A DNA stretch of 46,003 nt from a bacterium (GTDB lineage: Bacteria; Planctomycetota; UBA11346), in the NCBI GenBank assembly GCA_020047915.1, contig JAIFND010000114.1, positions 1 to 46,003 of the forward strand, written 5' to 3'. Made by a program: the position numbers and the translations under genes. Position 1 is the first letter of the stretch, and each line of letters opens with the position of its first letter. Of this stretch, positions 34,233 through 43,840 are shown in pieces. The notes under the pieces were generated by a model, which saw nothing but the letters and a program-made list of their open reading frames with translations, did no database searches and was not told the DNA's origin.

Positions 34233-35711
34233 ATGCAGCCAGCGACCCTGCCCCATGCCCTGCCGCTCGCGGTCCTGGATACGCTCCCAGAGCATATCGC
34301 AGTCCTTGATCGCAACGGCGTGATCGTGGCGGTAAACCAAGCCTGGAGACGGTTCAGTGATAGCAACGGCGGTGGTAGGGCCTGTCTCGACGGGGCGAAC
34401 TACCTGGAAGCTTGCCGGCGCAGCCTGCACGCCGGCGCTCCCGAGGCTGCGGCGGCCCTGGATGGTCTGGCCGATGTTCTGGCTGGCCGCTCGCAGGGAT
34501 TCGAACTCGAGTATCCCTGCCATAGCCAGACCGATCGCCGCTTTTTCCGCACCTATGCCCGGCCCCTGCTGACTGGGAGCGCATCGCCGAGCGGGGCCGT
34601 GGTAACCCACATCAATATCACCGGGCGCCGCACCCTGGAGGTGTTCAAGGGGGCCTTCGCTGCCGCATCGATCGGCGTCGCGCTCTTCAGCACCTCGGGG
34701 GGCCTCGAGTTCGCCAATCCGCTTGGCCGGCTCGCCATCGGGCTGCCTGAAGATGGGGCGGCCAATGCCTATGACCTGTTCGCTGATCCGTGGCTCCTCC
34801 TCGAGCACAAGCAGCGGCTGCGCGCTGGGGCGGCAATCACCGCGCAGCGTCAAATCGCAGACCTTTCGGCATGCCTTGAAGTGGCCATCTCCCCGTTCAG
34901 CCTCTACGGCGGCAGCGAAGAAGGCTACCTGATGGTGGTCCAGGACATTACGGCCCGTCGCAGGGCCGAGGCGTCTCTGCGCCGAGCCGAGCGGGCCGAC
35001 CTGCTCGGCCAACTCGCCATCGGACTCGCTCATGACCTCAACAACGATCTGACGGCCATGCTGGGTTTTGCCGAGATGCTCGCCCTGAACACCACCGATG
35101 CCAAGGTCCGCGAGAGGTCCCAGATGATCCTCACGGCAGGACGCCACGCCTCGGGTCTGAATCGCAATCTCCTTACCATGACCAGGTGCAAGGTGACCCA
35201 CGCAGCCGGAGTCGATCTGGGCGCCCTGATCAGCGAGGTTGTCGGCATGGCGGAACGCGTGATGGATCGCCGGATCGCCGTGCGAAGCGAACTCATGGCT
35301 ACCAGGGTGGTGATCCAGGCCGATGCCGACCAGCTGCATAGCGCGCTGCTCAACCTGGCACTCAACGCCCGCGACGCGATGCCGAAGGGTGGGGACCTGC
35401 GCATATCTTCGAACATCGTCGTGTTCTCCCGTGAGGAGGCGGCCTCCTGCACGCCGGGACTGGAGGCCGGCACCTACGTGCGAATAGCGTTCACCGATAC
35501 CGGGATGGGCATGGATGAGGCGGTCCTGCGGCGGATCTTCGATCCCTTCTTCACCACCAAGTCCGGTGGCAGCGGCCTTGGCCTGCCATCAGTCCTTGCC
35601 TGCATGCGCCAGCACGACGGTGGCCTTGAAGTCCGTACCGTGCCGGGAAAGGGCAGCTCCTTCGCACTGATCCTGCCCCTGCCCGAGGGTCCTCCGGCGG
35701 CGCCTCCCTGA
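34233..35711 (+). CDS. Soluble PAS-domain sensor histidine kinase
   Basis: A 492-aa protein with an excellent ribosome site (TGGAGG, six bases before ATG). Two PAS-like domains cover about residues 14-130 (EHIAVLDRNGVIVAVNQAWR) and 135-250 (GVALFSTSGGLEFANPLGRL, ending YLMVVQDITARRRAE). The kinase core follows: LAIGLAHDLNNDLTAMLGFA with phosphorylatable His267, LLNLALNARDAMPKGG (N box), FTDTGMGMDE (G1), IFDPFFTTKSGGSGLGL (F and G2). All boxes are intact. There is no transmembrane segment or signal peptide, so it senses a cytoplasmic signal. No response regulator is in the window, so it is an orphan here. Its TGA is immediately followed by the convergent AraC stop with no spacer. Confidence 0.92.
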   Translation: MQPATLPHALPLAVLDTLPEHIAVLDRNGVIVAVNQAWRRFSDSNGGGRACLDGANYLEACRRSLHAGAPEAAAALDGLADVLAGRSQGFELEYPCHSQTDRRFFRTYARPLLTGSASPSGAVVTHINITGRRTLEVFKGAFAAASIGVALFSTSGGLEFANPLGRLAIGLPEDGAANAYDLFADPWLLLEHKQRLRAGAAITAQRQIADLSACLEVAISPFSLYGGSEEGYLMVVQDITARRRAEASLRRAERADLLGQLAIGLAHDLNNDLTAMLGFAEMLALNTTDAKVRERSQMILTAGRHASGLNRNLLTMTRCKVTHAAGVDLGALISEVVGMAERVMDRRIAVRSELMATRVVIQADADQLHSALLNLALNARDAMPKGGDLRISSNIVVFSREEAASCTPGLEAGTYVRIAFTDTGMGMDEAVLRRIFDPFFTTKSGGSGLGLPSVLACMRQHDGGLEVRTVPGKGSSFALILPLPEGPPAAPP

Positions 35712-36572
35712 TCAGACGCGCTGCGCCCGCCAGGCACTGGGACTGAGGCCGTACACGGCGCGGAAGCGGCGGCTGAAGTAGAAGGGATCGGTGTAACCCA
35801 CCGCTGCTGCGACCGAGGCGATGCTGGCGTCACCGGATTCCAGCAGGGCGGCGGCACGCCGCAGGCGCAGGCGCAAGTGATACTCCAGCGGTGGACACCC
35901 GACCTGGGTGCGGAAGCGGGCGGCGAAGCGGCTGGGCGACAGGCCGGCGACCGCCGCCAGCTCGACCACCGGCAGGTGGCCATCCAGCCGCTCGCGCATC
36001 AGGTCGAGGGCGGCGTCGATCCCGCGCTGCGCGCCGCGCCCGGCGGCGGCCAGGGTCGCCAGCAGATGCCAGGCGGCCCCGGCGGCGAGGAGCAGATCGT
36101 CGCCGGCGACACCGCGTTCCAGGGCGCTCAGCACCGCTTCAAAACGCGCCGCCACCACCTCGCTGTTGGGCAGGTCGCGCAACGGCGCGGTGGAGGTCAG
36201 GCCGAGCCGGGCCAGCCAGGGATGGACTTGGCGTCCGGCCAGATGGATCCATAGGATCGTCCAGGGATGCTCGGCATCGGCGCCGTAGGCGTGGGCTTCG
36301 CCAGGCGGAATCGCCACGAGTCGGCCCGCGCCGACGGCATGGCGCCGACCGGCCAGCTCGACCCAGCCATGCCCGCGCAGGCAGGCGATCAGGATCAACT
36401 GGTCGCAGCCCCGCGGACGCCGCCGTTCGTGTCCGACCGCGGCCGGGAAAAGCCCGCAGTCGGTCGGCAGCAGTTCTCCGGTCGGAGCGCGACGCAAGGC
36501 CTCGGCCACCGCTGGCGGCGGCACCACCACCAGGCGTTGACCGGCGAAGCCCTCGGGGCGGGTGCTGGGCAT
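35712..36572 (-). CDS. AraC-family transcriptional regulator with cupin sensor
   Basis: A 286-aa protein. The cupin region includes LILIACLRGHGWVELAGRRH and GRLVAIPPGEAHAYGADAEH. The C-terminal HTH domain is complete: DGHLPVVELAAVAGLSPSRF, QVGCPPLEYHLRLRLRRAAA, ASIASVAAAVGYTDPFYFSR, then the RAVYGLSPSAWR end. ATG 36572 is chosen, although GGAG lies only two bases upstream and the start is not certain. It is divergent from the DUF5107-TPR gene with an 84-bp gap containing an inverted repeat, so that gene is the likely target. The 1408-aa ORF-track line is mainly antisense of the TPR gene. Confidence 0.88.
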   Translation of the reverse strand: MPSTRPEGFAGQRLVVVPPPAVAEALRRAPTGELLPTDCGLFPAAVGHERRRPRGCDQLILIACLRGHGWVELAGRRHAVGAGRLVAIPPGEAHAYGADAEHPWTILWIHLAGRQVHPWLARLGLTSTAPLRDLPNSEVVAARFEAVLSALERGVAGDDLLLAAGAAWHLLATLAAAGRGAQRGIDAALDLMRERLDGHLPVVELAAVAGLSPSRFAARFRTQVGCPPLEYHLRLRLRRAAALLESGDASIASVAAAVGYTDPFYFSRRFRAVYGLSPSAWRAQRV

Positions 36573-36590
36573 GGCTCCATCAGACAGTCG

Positions 36591-36610
36591 GATCGTCCAG
36601 GTCAACGATC
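36591..36610. promoter_or_regulatory. Inverted repeat GATCGT-N8-ACGATC in a divergent promoter
   Basis: Perfect 6-bp arms with an 8-bp centre (CCAGGTCA) lie between the AraC start at 36572 and the DUF5107-TPR start at 36657. The position fits an operator for the AraC protein or another regulator. AraC sites are more often direct repeats, so the binder is uncertain. Confidence 0.35.
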
Positions 36611-36656
36611 TGCCCACTCCATGGCGGGAGGTCGGTACGGTGCCACCCTCGCCGGC

Positions 36657-39600
36657 ATGCTGACCCTCCCCGCCGCGCCCGCCGAGCAGAACGACGTCGC
36701 CGTCAAGGCTTGGCGCCAGAGCGTGACCATGCCGACCTACGAGCCGGCCGCGCCGGACCGGAATCCCATGTTCCTGGAAAAGCGCGTGTACCAGGGCTCG
36801 ACCGGCCGGGTCTATCCCCTGCCCTTCTACGATCGCATCGCCGAAAAGCCGGTCGAGCGGGCGTGGCAGGCCATCCACCTCGAGAACGCCTACGTCCGTC
36901 TGATGATCCTGCCCGAACTCGGTGGGCGCATCCACGTCGGCTACGACAAGACCATCGGCTACGACTTCTTCTACCGCCAGAACGTGATCAAGCCGGCCCT
37001 GGTCGGTCTGGCTGGGCCGTGGTGCTCGGGCGGGGTCGAGTTCAACTGGCCGCAGCACCACCGGCCGGCGACCTGCATGCCGGTCGAGGTCGAGATCGAG
37101 CGCAGCCCTGATGGCAGCGTCACCGTCTGGTGCAGCGACCACGATCCGATGGTGCGCATGAAAGGCATGCATGGCGTGCGCCTGCGGCCGGACAGCTCGG
37201 CAGTCGAGCTGGTCGCGCGGCTGCACAACCGCACCGAGGATGCCCAGACCTTCCTGTGGTGGGCCAACGTCGCCACCCGCGTCCACGACCAGTACCAGTC
37301 CTTCTTCCCGCCCGAGGTCAGCTACGTCGCCGACCACGCCAAGCGGGCCATGAGCACCTTCCCGCGCTGCGCGGGCACCTACTACGGCGTCGATTACGGC
37401 AGCCGGCGCGGCACCCACGCCGATGGCGTGGCGAAGAACGACCTGTCCTGGTACCGCAACATCCCGGTCCCGACCAGCTACATGATCCTGGGCACGCAGC
37501 AGGACTTCTTCGGCGGCTACGATCATGCCGCCGGCGGCGGCGTGGTGCACGTCGCCGACCATCACGTCAGTCCGGGCAAGAAGCAGTGGACCTGGGGCAA
37601 TCATCCGTTTGGCCACGCCTGGGACCGCAACCTGACCGACGGCGACGGCCCGTACATCGAGCTGATGGCCGGCGTCTTCACCGACAACCAGCCCGACTTC
37701 AGCTGGCTGCTGCCGGGGGAGACCAAGACCTTCGTGCAGCGCTGGTGGCCGTTGCAGAAGATCGGCATCGCGCATCTGGCCGACGAGCACGCCGCGTTGC
37801 ACCTGAGCGTGACGCGCGGTCAGATCCGCGTAGGGGTGGCCGCCGCCCAGCCGATTCCCGGCGCGCGGATCGAACTGCGCCGCGGCGAGGCTCTGGTGCA
37901 GGCGTGGACGGCCGACCTCGCCCCTGGCGCGCCGCTGGTCGCCGAGGTTGCGTTGCCGGCGCGCACCCGGGCGCATGAACTCAGCCTCCAGCTGCGGGGC
38001 GACGGTGTAAGCCTGCGCTACCGCATCGCCAAGCCCGACACGCGCCGCGCCGTACCGGCCGCGGCCACCGAGCCGCCGGCACCGGCCGAGATCGGCGGAA
38101 ACGACGAGCTCTACGTCACCGGTCTCCATCTCGAGCAGTACCGCCATGCGACGCGCTCGCCGGTACCCTACTGGCAGGAAGCGCTGCGCCGTGATCCAGG
38201 CGACAGCCGCTGCAACCTGGCGCTCGGCCGCTGGCACCGGCGGCGCGGCGAACTGGCACTCGCCGAGCCCCTGTTGCGCCGGGCCGTAGAGCGCCAGGTC
38301 CGCCGCAATCCCAATCCCGCCGATGGCGAGGCGCTGTACCAGCTCGGACTGTGCCTGCGCGATCTCGGACGCGACGCCGAGGCCTACGACGCCTGCGCCA
38401 AGGCGGCGTGGAACGCCGGCTGGGTGGCGCCGGCGATGCACGTACTCGCCGAACTCGACTGCCGCGCCGGAGCGTGGACGAAGGCGCTCGAGCACCTCGA
38501 CACCTGCCTGCGCCACGACACCGACCAGCTGCGCGCCCGCGACCTGCGCGCCATCGTCCTGCGCCGTCTCGGACGCCACGCCGAGGCCGAAGCCCAGCTT
38601 GCCGCCACCATCGCCCTGGACCCCCTCGACTGGTGGTGCCGTCTGCTGCGTGGCGAGGCCCTGGCCTGCGACACCCAGGTGCGCCTCGACCTGGCCCTCG
38701 ACCATGCCCGCGCCGGGCTCTACAGCGAGGCGCAGAACCTCCTGGCTGCCGCCACCCCCGAACCGCGCAGCGGCACCGCCCCGCTGGTAGCCGCCTATCG
38801 CGCCTGGATCGCCGACCTGCTGGGCGACACCCAGACCATGCGCACCGCCCTGGCCGAGCTGCGTGCCGCCGATCCCGACTACTGCTTCCCCGCCCGCCCG
38901 GCTGAGGAGTCGATCCTGCGCCGCTGCCTGGAGCTGGACAGGGCCAACGCCCGCTCCTGGCACTACCTCGGCAATTGGCTCTACGATCGCCGCCGCCACG
39001 CCGAGGGCATCGCCGCCTGGGAGAAGGCGGCCAGGCTGGAGCCGGGGCATGCGGTCACCTGGCGCAACCTGGGCATCGGCCGCTTCAACGTGCAGGGTCG
39101 GCCGAGGCAGGCCCGCGCCGCCTACGAGGCTGCACTGCGCGCCGCGCCCGACGACGCACGCCTGGTGTTCGAGCGCGACCAGCTGTGGAAGCGCCTGGGC
39201 GAATCGGCCAGCCGCCGCCTCGCCGCCCTTGAGCGCCGCCCCGACCTGATCCAGCGCCGCGACGACCTCTCGGTCGAGCATACCAACCTGCTGTGCCAGG
39301 TCGGCCGCTATGCCGATGCAGAGACGCTGCTTGCCGCACGCCGTTTCCAGCCCTGGGAGGGCGGCGAAGGCCAGGCCCTGGCCGTGCACAAGCGCGTGCA
39401 GCTGGCCCTGGGCCGGCAGGCGCTGGCTGACGGCGATGCGGCGATAGCCCTGCGCCGCTTCGTGGCCGCCACCGAGGCGCCCGAGAATCTCGGCGAGGCC
39501 TGGCATTTGCTGCAGAACCAGTCCGACGCCTGGTTCTGGCAGGGCGAAGCCGCAGCTGCCGCAGGCGACCGGCGCGCTGCCCGGGCCGCCTGGACGCAGG

Positions 39601-39983
39601 CCGCAACCTTCCGCGGCGACTTCCAGGACATGAGCGTGCGCGCCTATAGCGAGATGAGCGTATGGTCGGCCCTGGCACTGATCCGCCTGGGTCGGCAGAA
39701 GAATGGCGTCACCCTGCTGGACGGCCTTGCCCGCTACGCCAAGGAGCTGGCGGCGAGTACGGCGCGCATCGACTACTTCGCCACCTCGTTGCCGACCATG
39801 CTGCTCTTTGCGGACGACCTCCAGGCCCGCCAGCAGACCACCGCCCTGTTCCTGCGCGCCCAGGCGGCGCTGGCGCAGGGCCGCGCTGCGGCCGGCCGGC
39901 GCCTGCTCGCCCAGGTGCTGGCACGCGACCCCGGTCACGCCCTGGCCGGCGATCTGGCGGCGGCGGGGATGCCGCGCCGCTGA
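36657..39983 (+). CDS. DUF5107 domain protein with C-terminal TPR repeats
   Basis: A 1108-aa protein. The N-terminal ~370 residues match DUF5107, a mutarotase-like beta-sandwich: NPMFLEKRVYQGSTGRVYPL, LENAYVRLMILPELGGRIHV, GYDFFYRQNVIKPALVGLAG, GGVEFNWPQHHRPATCMPVE and KKQWTWGNHPFGHAWDRNLT. From about residue 500 onward the sequence is a run of tetratricopeptide helices (EALYQLGLCLRDLGRDAEAY, ARSWHYLGNWLYDRRRHAEG, DDLSVEHTNLLCQVGRYADA), with some alanine-rich linkers. The function of this family is not known; a sugar-binding or sugar-processing role is likely from the fold. No signal peptide is seen. Start candidates are ATG 36657 and 36621, both without clear ribosome sites. It is paired with a divergent AraC regulator. 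Confidence 0.85.
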   Translation: MLTLPAAPAEQNDVAVKAWRQSVTMPTYEPAAPDRNPMFLEKRVYQGSTGRVYPLPFYDRIAEKPVERAWQAIHLENAYVRLMILPELGGRIHVGYDKTIGYDFFYRQNVIKPALVGLAGPWCSGGVEFNWPQHHRPATCMPVEVEIERSPDGSVTVWCSDHDPMVRMKGMHGVRLRPDSSAVELVARLHNRTEDAQTFLWWANVATRVHDQYQSFFPPEVSYVADHAKRAMSTFPRCAGTYYGVDYGSRRGTHADGVAKNDLSWYRNIPVPTSYMILGTQQDFFGGYDHAAGGGVVHVADHHVSPGKKQWTWGNHPFGHAWDRNLTDGDGPYIELMAGVFTDNQPDFSWLLPGETKTFVQRWWPLQKIGIAHLADEHAALHLSVTRGQIRVGVAAAQPIPGARIELRRGEALVQAWTADLAPGAPLVAEVALPARTRAHELSLQLRGDGVSLRYRIAKPDTRRAVPAAATEPPAPAEIGGNDELYVTGLHLEQYRHATRSPVPYWQEALRRDPGDSRCNLALGRWHRRRGELALAEPLLRRAVERQVRRNPNPADGEALYQLGLCLRDLGRDAEAYDACAKAAWNAGWVAPAMHVLAELDCRAGAWTKALEHLDTCLRHDTDQLRARDLRAIVLRRLGRHAEAEAQLAATIALDPLDWWCRLLRGEALACDTQVRLDLALDHARAGLYSEAQNLLAAATPEPRSGTAPLVAAYRAWIADLLGDTQTMRTALAELRAADPDYCFPARPAEESILRRCLELDRANARSWHYLGNWLYDRRRHAEGIAAWEKAARLEPGHAVTWRNLGIGRFNVQGRPRQARAAYEAALRAAPDDARLVFERDQLWKRLGESASRRLAALERRPDLIQRRDDLSVEHTNLLCQVGRYADAETLLAARRFQPWEGGEGQALAVHKRVQLALGRQALADGDAAIALRRFVAATEAPENLGEAWHLLQNQSDAWFWQGEAAAAAGDRRAARAAWTQAATFRGDFQDMSVRAYSEMSVWSALALIRLGRQKNGVTLLDGLARYAKELAASTARIDYFATSLPTMLLFADDLQARQQTTALFLRAQAALAQGRAAAGRRLLAQVLARDPGHALAGDLAAAGMPRR

Positions 39984-39986
39984 GGT

Positions 39987-40001
39987 CCGGCGGCACGCCG
40001 G
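39987..40001. terminator. Hairpin between convergent genes
   Basis: CCGGCG-GCA-CGCCGG is a perfect 6-bp stem with a 3-base loop, filling the 18-bp gap between the DUF5107-TPR stop and the nadE stop. There is no T-run. It may block transcription from both sides or stabilise 3' ends. Confidence 0.35.
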
Positions 40002-41993
40002 TCAGGGATCCATCTCGCCCAGCTCCCGCCTGAATCCACCCGAGAGGATCGGGAAGCGGCACCAGGTCTTCGGGTCGAGGTTCTCGTCATCGAGATGGAA
40101 TGCCGGCGCGAAGCGCTCGCGCTTCCACTGGTTGCGGCACCACAGGGTGGTGAAATGCCGGATCCACGCGCTGAGCCTGGCCCGGGGATGCTGCGGATGC
40201 TCGACCACGAGCTGCGCGAGGATGTCCCTGGGCGGCAGCTTGTCGCGGATGGCGAGGCGCTCGATGCGGTCGAGGATCGGGAAGGGCATGAGGTCGCCCT
40301 CGCTGTGCTGGGCGGCGGCCAGCGGGCGCAGTTCCGGGGTCGAGCTCTGCGTGGTCACGCAGGCCAGCGCCGGGATGGGGCCGAGCCCGAGCGGACCGTG
40401 CCGCTCCAGCCAGGCCAGCCACTGGCGCAGGAACGCCTTGTCGATGCCGGCGATCGGACTCAGCCCGCCGCAGGTGTCCCCATCCATCGTGGCATAGCCG
40501 ACCGCAGCCTCGCTGCGGTTGCTGGTCGCCAGCAGCAGCTTGTTCTCGAGGTTCGCGATCATCCACACGCCCGGGGCCCGCGCCCGCGCCTGGATGTTCT
40601 GCAGGGCCAGATCGTCCTGCTCCCAGGTCGGCACGCGCCCGAGCGCCCGGCCCACCGCCTCGGTGTAGCCGCGCACGAAGCCATCCACCTCGAGGTCGCG
40701 GTGCGTGGCGCCGATCGCCGCTGCGACCTGCTGCGCGGCCGCACGCGTGGTCTGACTGCTGTTGGCGGTGCCCTGGTACACCGTGGTCAGCAGCCGGGCG
40801 GTGAGCGCGGCGGCGTCGCTGGCCTGGTCCAGGCCAGCGACGTGGGCGAGGCGGACGCGGAACTCCGCCTCGCCCAGTTCGGCCAGGGCACGCCGGACCA
40901 TCAGGCCGATCAGGCTGACCACGGCGGTCGAGTCGCAGCCGCCGCTCAGGCTGACGACGAAGCCCTGCGCCCAGCTCTTGCGCAGGTAATCGAAAAGCGC
41001 CAGCGTCTCGGCGCGGGTGAACTCCTCCTCCTTGAGGGTCGGGCTGGCCTCCCACGCGCTGGCCGGGATGGCCGGCGAGGTCGCCACCCGGGCCGCCGGC
41101 CAGGCGTGCGTCGCCTGGACGAGCCCGGGATGCTCGCCCAGGGCGGGGCTGAAGCTGGCGCTGCGCGCCTGGGCCGAGCGGGCGCTGGCGATATCGACCG
41201 TGGCGGTGGTCAGGTCCCAGGCGCTGAAGCCCAGGCGCCCGCCCTGGGCGACGATGGCGCCACCGGCCGCGATGAGCGCGCCGCCGTCGTAGATCGCCCG
41301 GCCGGCCTCGTTGCCCAGCAGGTTGGCATAGACGTAGGCGCAGCCGTAGGCGCGGCTGCCCTCGGTGACGAAGCGATGGCGCACCGCCAGCTTGCCGAAG
41401 GCGAAGTGGCTGGCCGAGGGGTTGAGGATGACGTCGGCGCCATGCGCCGCGAGCCGGGCCCCCGGACGCTGGGCCACCCAGGCGTCCTCGCAGATCTCGA
41501 AGCCGAAGCGGATGCTGTCCTGCGCCTGCGGTCCGAGCGCGAAGAGCAGATCGCCAAACGGCACCTCGACCCCGCCGATCCATGTCGTGGCCGCGCTGCC
41601 TTCATGCCAGGGCTTGAACCAGCGCGGCTCGTAGTGGATGCCATCGCCGGCGAGATGCTGCTTGGCCACGCATCCCAGCACCCGTCCATCGGCGACCACC
41701 GCTACGCAATTGAACAACGCGCGGTGGTGCAGGCGCGGCAGACCGAGACACACCACCAGCCCGTGCGTCTCGGGCAGCAGTTCGAGCAGCACGCGTTCGG
41801 CCTGCACCACGACGTCGGGGCCATGGAAGGCGTCCTCGCAGCCATAGCCGGTGATGCACAGCTCGGGCAGGCAGAGCAGGCCGACCTGCGCGGCGCGGGC
41901 GTGACGGATGGCGGCCAGGATGCGCTGCTGGTTCCCGTCCCAATCGAGCGGGGTCTGGTTGAGGACGGCGGCGGCGAGGGTGATCCGGTTCAT
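40002..41993 (-). CDS. nadE: Glutamine-dependent NAD+ synthetase
   Basis: A 663-aa enzyme that amidates nicotinic acid adenine dinucleotide to NAD+ with glutamine as ammonia donor. The N-terminal nitrilase-type glutaminase shows the triad: Glu44 in [12 protein letters not shown], Lys111 in [11 protein letters not shown] and Cys168 in [10 protein letters not shown]. The C-terminal synthetase has the PP-loop SLSGGCDST (350-355 core) and later motifs [20 protein letters not shown] and [20 protein letters not shown]. The length is normal. The start overlaps the pncB stop (ATGA), so the two are translationally coupled in a NAD salvage operon under the promoter at about 43.47 kb. Confidence 0.96.
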   Translation of the reverse strand: MNRITLAAAVLNQTPLDWDGNQQRILAAIRHARAAQVGLLCLPELCITGYGCEDAFHGPDVVVQAERVLLELLPETHGLVVCLGLPRLHHRALFNCVAVVADGRVLGCVAKQHLAGDGIHYEPRWFKPWHEGSAATTWIGGVEVPFGDLLFALGPQAQDSIRFGFEICEDAWVAQRPGARLAAHGADVILNPSASHFAFGKLAVRHRFVTEGSRAYGCAYVYANLLGNEAGRAIYDGGALIAAGGAIVAQGGRLGFSAWDLTTATVDIASARSAQARSASFSPALGEHPGLVQATHAWPAARVATSPAIPASAWEASPTLKEEEFTRAETLALFDYLRKSWAQGFVVSLSGGCDSTAVVSLIGLMVRRALAELGEAEFRVRLAHVAGLDQASDAAALTARLLTTVYQGTANSSQTTRAAAQQVAAAIGATHRDLEVDGFVRGYTEAVGRALGRVPTWEQDDLALQNIQARARAPGVWMIANLENKLLLATSNRSEAAVGYATMDGDTCGGLSPIAGIDKAFLRQWLAWLERHGPLGLGPIPALACVTTQSSTPELRPLAAAQHSEGDLMPFPILDRIERLAIRDKLPPRDILAQLVVEHPQHPRARLSAWIRHFTTLWCRNQWKRERFAPAFHLDDENLDPKTWCRFPILSGGFRRELGEMDP

Positions 41994-43444
41994 GCCTGCT
42001 CCGTGCCGGCGCGGGCGGCCAGGATCAACGCCAATTTGCGTTCCTGCAGCCCGCTTTCCAGGCCGACCGGATAGCGGTGCGGATTGTCCAGGCGCTTGAT
42101 GCCGGGATGGAAGAGACGCAGCTGCTCGCGGGTCCGGGCCCGGATGTCGCCGAGGACCGGCCGGTCATAGACCAGAACGCCACGACGCAGGACCGGCACC
42201 AGAAGATCCTGGCCATCCAGTCCGTCCGGCATGGTCTTGCGCCGCGTCGGGTCGGCGGGATCCACCATCTCCCAGGTGCCGGGCACGTCGTGCAGTTCGT
42301 CCCAGATGACGTCCCCGACCGCCGCCCCACCGCTGATGAAGCGACGGACGTTCTGCATGCCGGGATTCGACACCTTGATCGCCTGTTCGCTGAGCTTGAC
42401 CCGTGGCTGCCACGGACCGCCCGGGGCGCGGATGGCGGCCAGCTTGTAGACTCCGCCGAGGGCCGGCTGGTCGTAGGCGGTCACCAACTTGGTCCCCACG
42501 CCCCACACCGTGATCGCCCCGCCCTGCTGGCGGATGCTGGCGATGGTGTGCTCGTCGAGATCGTTCGAGGCGACTATCTGCGCCTGGGAGAAGCCGGCCG
42601 CATCGAGCAGCTTCCGCGCCTCGGCCGACAGCCAGGCGAGATCGCCCGAGTCGAGCCGGATGCCGACCAGTTCGTGGCCGCGTGCGCGCAGGCGGCGGGC
42701 GACCGCGATCGCCTTGCGCACGCCCGCGAGGGTGTCGTAGGTATCGACCAGGAACACGCAGTTGTTGGGCATCGCCTGGGCGTAGGCCTCGAAGGCCCCC
42801 TCCTCGTCGTCGAACGACATGACCCAGCTGTGCGCATGCGTGCCGCGCACCGGGATGCCATAGCGCTTGCCGGCAAGCACGTTCGAGGTCGAAGCGCAGC
42901 CCCCGACGTGGGCGGCCCGGCTGGCCATGATCGCACCATCGGGCCCCTGCGCCCGGCGCAGGCCGAACTCCAGCACCGGATCGTCGCCGGCCGCCTGGCA
43001 GATGCGCGCCGCCTTGGTCGCGATGAGGGTGTTGAAGTTCACCAGGCACAGCAGGGCCGTCTCGAGCAGCTGGCCCTGCACGAGCGGGCCGCGCACGCGC
43101 AGCAGCGGCTGATGCGGGAACACCACCGTGCCCTCGGGCACGGCGTCGATGTCCACCTCCAGCCGCAGCCGTCCCAGATAGTCGAGGAAGGCCTCCTCGA
43201 AGATCGGCTTGCCGTCGTTGCCGGGGATGCGCGCCAGGAAGGCGAGATCGTCGGCGGCGAAGCGGAAGGCCTGCAGCCAATCGGTGACCGGATCGAGTCC
43301 GGCGGCGATGGTGTAGCCGCCGGCGAAGGGCGGTTTGCGGAAGTGCAGATGGAACACGGCCTCGTGGTCGGTCCGGCGCGTCTTCCAGTAGCCGTAGGCC
43401 ATCGTCAGCTGATACAGATCCGTCAGCAGTGCCGCACCTTCCAT
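41990..43444 (-). CDS. pncB: Nicotinate phosphoribosyltransferase
   Basis: A 484-aa enzyme that joins nicotinate to PRPP to make nicotinate mononucleotide, the first step of the Preiss-Handler salvage route. It starts [20 protein letters not shown], which is diagnostic, and later shows [69 protein letters not shown] and [20 protein letters not shown]. An AAGGAGGGGG ribosome site lies just before ATG 43444, among the strongest in the window. It is the first gene of the operon with nadE and divergent from the RcnR/FrmR-type gene. Confidence 0.96.
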   Translation of the reverse strand: MEGAALLTDLYQLTMAYGYWKTRRTDHEAVFHLHFRKPPFAGGYTIAAGLDPVTDWLQAFRFAADDLAFLARIPGNDGKPIFEEAFLDYLGRLRLEVDIDAVPEGTVVFPHQPLLRVRGPLVQGQLLETALLCLVNFNTLIATKAARICQAAGDDPVLEFGLRRAQGPDGAIMASRAAHVGGCASTSNVLAGKRYGIPVRGTHAHSWVMSFDDEEGAFEAYAQAMPNNCVFLVDTYDTLAGVRKAIAVARRLRARGHELVGIRLDSGDLAWLSAEARKLLDAAGFSQAQIVASNDLDEHTIASIRQQGGAITVWGVGTKLVTAYDQPALGGVYKLAAIRAPGGPWQPRVKLSEQAIKVSNPGMQNVRRFISGGAAVGDVIWDELHDVPGTWEMVDPADPTRRKTMPDGLDGQDLLVPVLRRGVLVYDRPVLGDIRARTREQLRLFHPGIKRLDNPHRYPVGLESGLQERKLALILAARAGTEQA

Positions 43445-43462
43445 GGCTGCCCCCTCCTTATG

Positions 43463-43495
43463 GTGTATTTATTACACTAATACGCCGGCGGTCAA
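43463..43495 (-). promoter_or_regulatory. pncB-nadE promoter with overlapping palindromic operator
   Basis: On the minus strand TTGACC (43495-43490), a 17-base spacer and ATAAAT (43472-43467) form a sigma-70-type promoter. GTGTA-TTTAT-TACAC at 43463-43477 is a perfect inverted repeat covering the -10, so a repressor there would block initiation. The stretch is strikingly AT-rich against its GC-rich surroundings. NAD-responsive repressors such as NrtR control operons of this kind, but I cannot name the protein. Confidence 0.6.
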
Positions 43496-43533
43496 GGTGC
43501 GGCGCCGTCCCTGCCCCATCCCGGGTTGCCTAT

Positions 43534-43550
43534 ATACCCACTGGGGGTAT
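43534..43550 (+). promoter_or_regulatory. CsoR/RcnR/FrmR-type operator
   Basis: ATACCC-ACTGG-GGGTAT is an inverted repeat with a G/C tract at its centre and AT flanks, the form of DUF156-family repressor sites. It ends eight bases before the ATG at 43559, so the repressor probably controls its own gene. Confidence 0.7.
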
Positions 43551-43558
43551 GGTATTCC

Positions 43559-43840
43559 ATGCCGCATACCCAGCACGACCGCCGCAAGCTCCTCGCCCGC
43601 GTGACCCGCATCCAGGGTCAGATCACCGCCGTGGCGAAGCTGCTCGAGAACGACCGCACAGATTGCTCCGCCGTCCTCCAGACCATCGCGGCCGCGCGTG
43701 GGGCGCTGAATTCGCTGATGGCCGAGGTCATGGCGGGCCACATCCGCGAACACGTCATCCCCGCCGACGCCAAGGCGACGCCCGAGCAGGCGGATGCCGC
43801 CGAGCAGGTGATCGACATCATCAACAGCTACCTGCGCTGA
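43559..43840 (+). CDS. RcnR/FrmR-type (DUF156, CsoR family) transcriptional repressor
   Basis: A 93-aa all-helical repressor starting MPHTQHDRRKLLARVTRIQG. The ligand-type residues are His3, Cys36, His61 and His65, the set that binds Ni/Co in RcnR; FrmR, the formaldehyde sensor, has a similar frame with Pro2 and Cys. The core AVLQTIAAARGALNSLMAEV and HIREHV are family signatures. Release of DNA on metal or aldehyde binding is the family mechanism. ATG 43559 is preferred to the track start because the operator lies just upstream of it and MPHT is the conserved start. No exporter or dehydrogenase gene follows within the window, so the regulated target is either elsewhere or lost. RcnR-like or FrmR-like cannot be decided here. 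Confidence 0.9.
   Translation: MPHTQHDRRKLLARVTRIQGQITAVAKLLENDRTDCSAVLQTIAAARGALNSLMAEVMAGHIREHVIPADAKATPEQADAAEQVIDIINSYLR

Noticed and set aside
35712-39938. Minus-strand ORF of 1408 aa
   Set aside because: Only the last 286 codons (AraC) look like protein. The rest is antisense to the DUF5107-TPR gene, where high GC keeps the opposite frame open.
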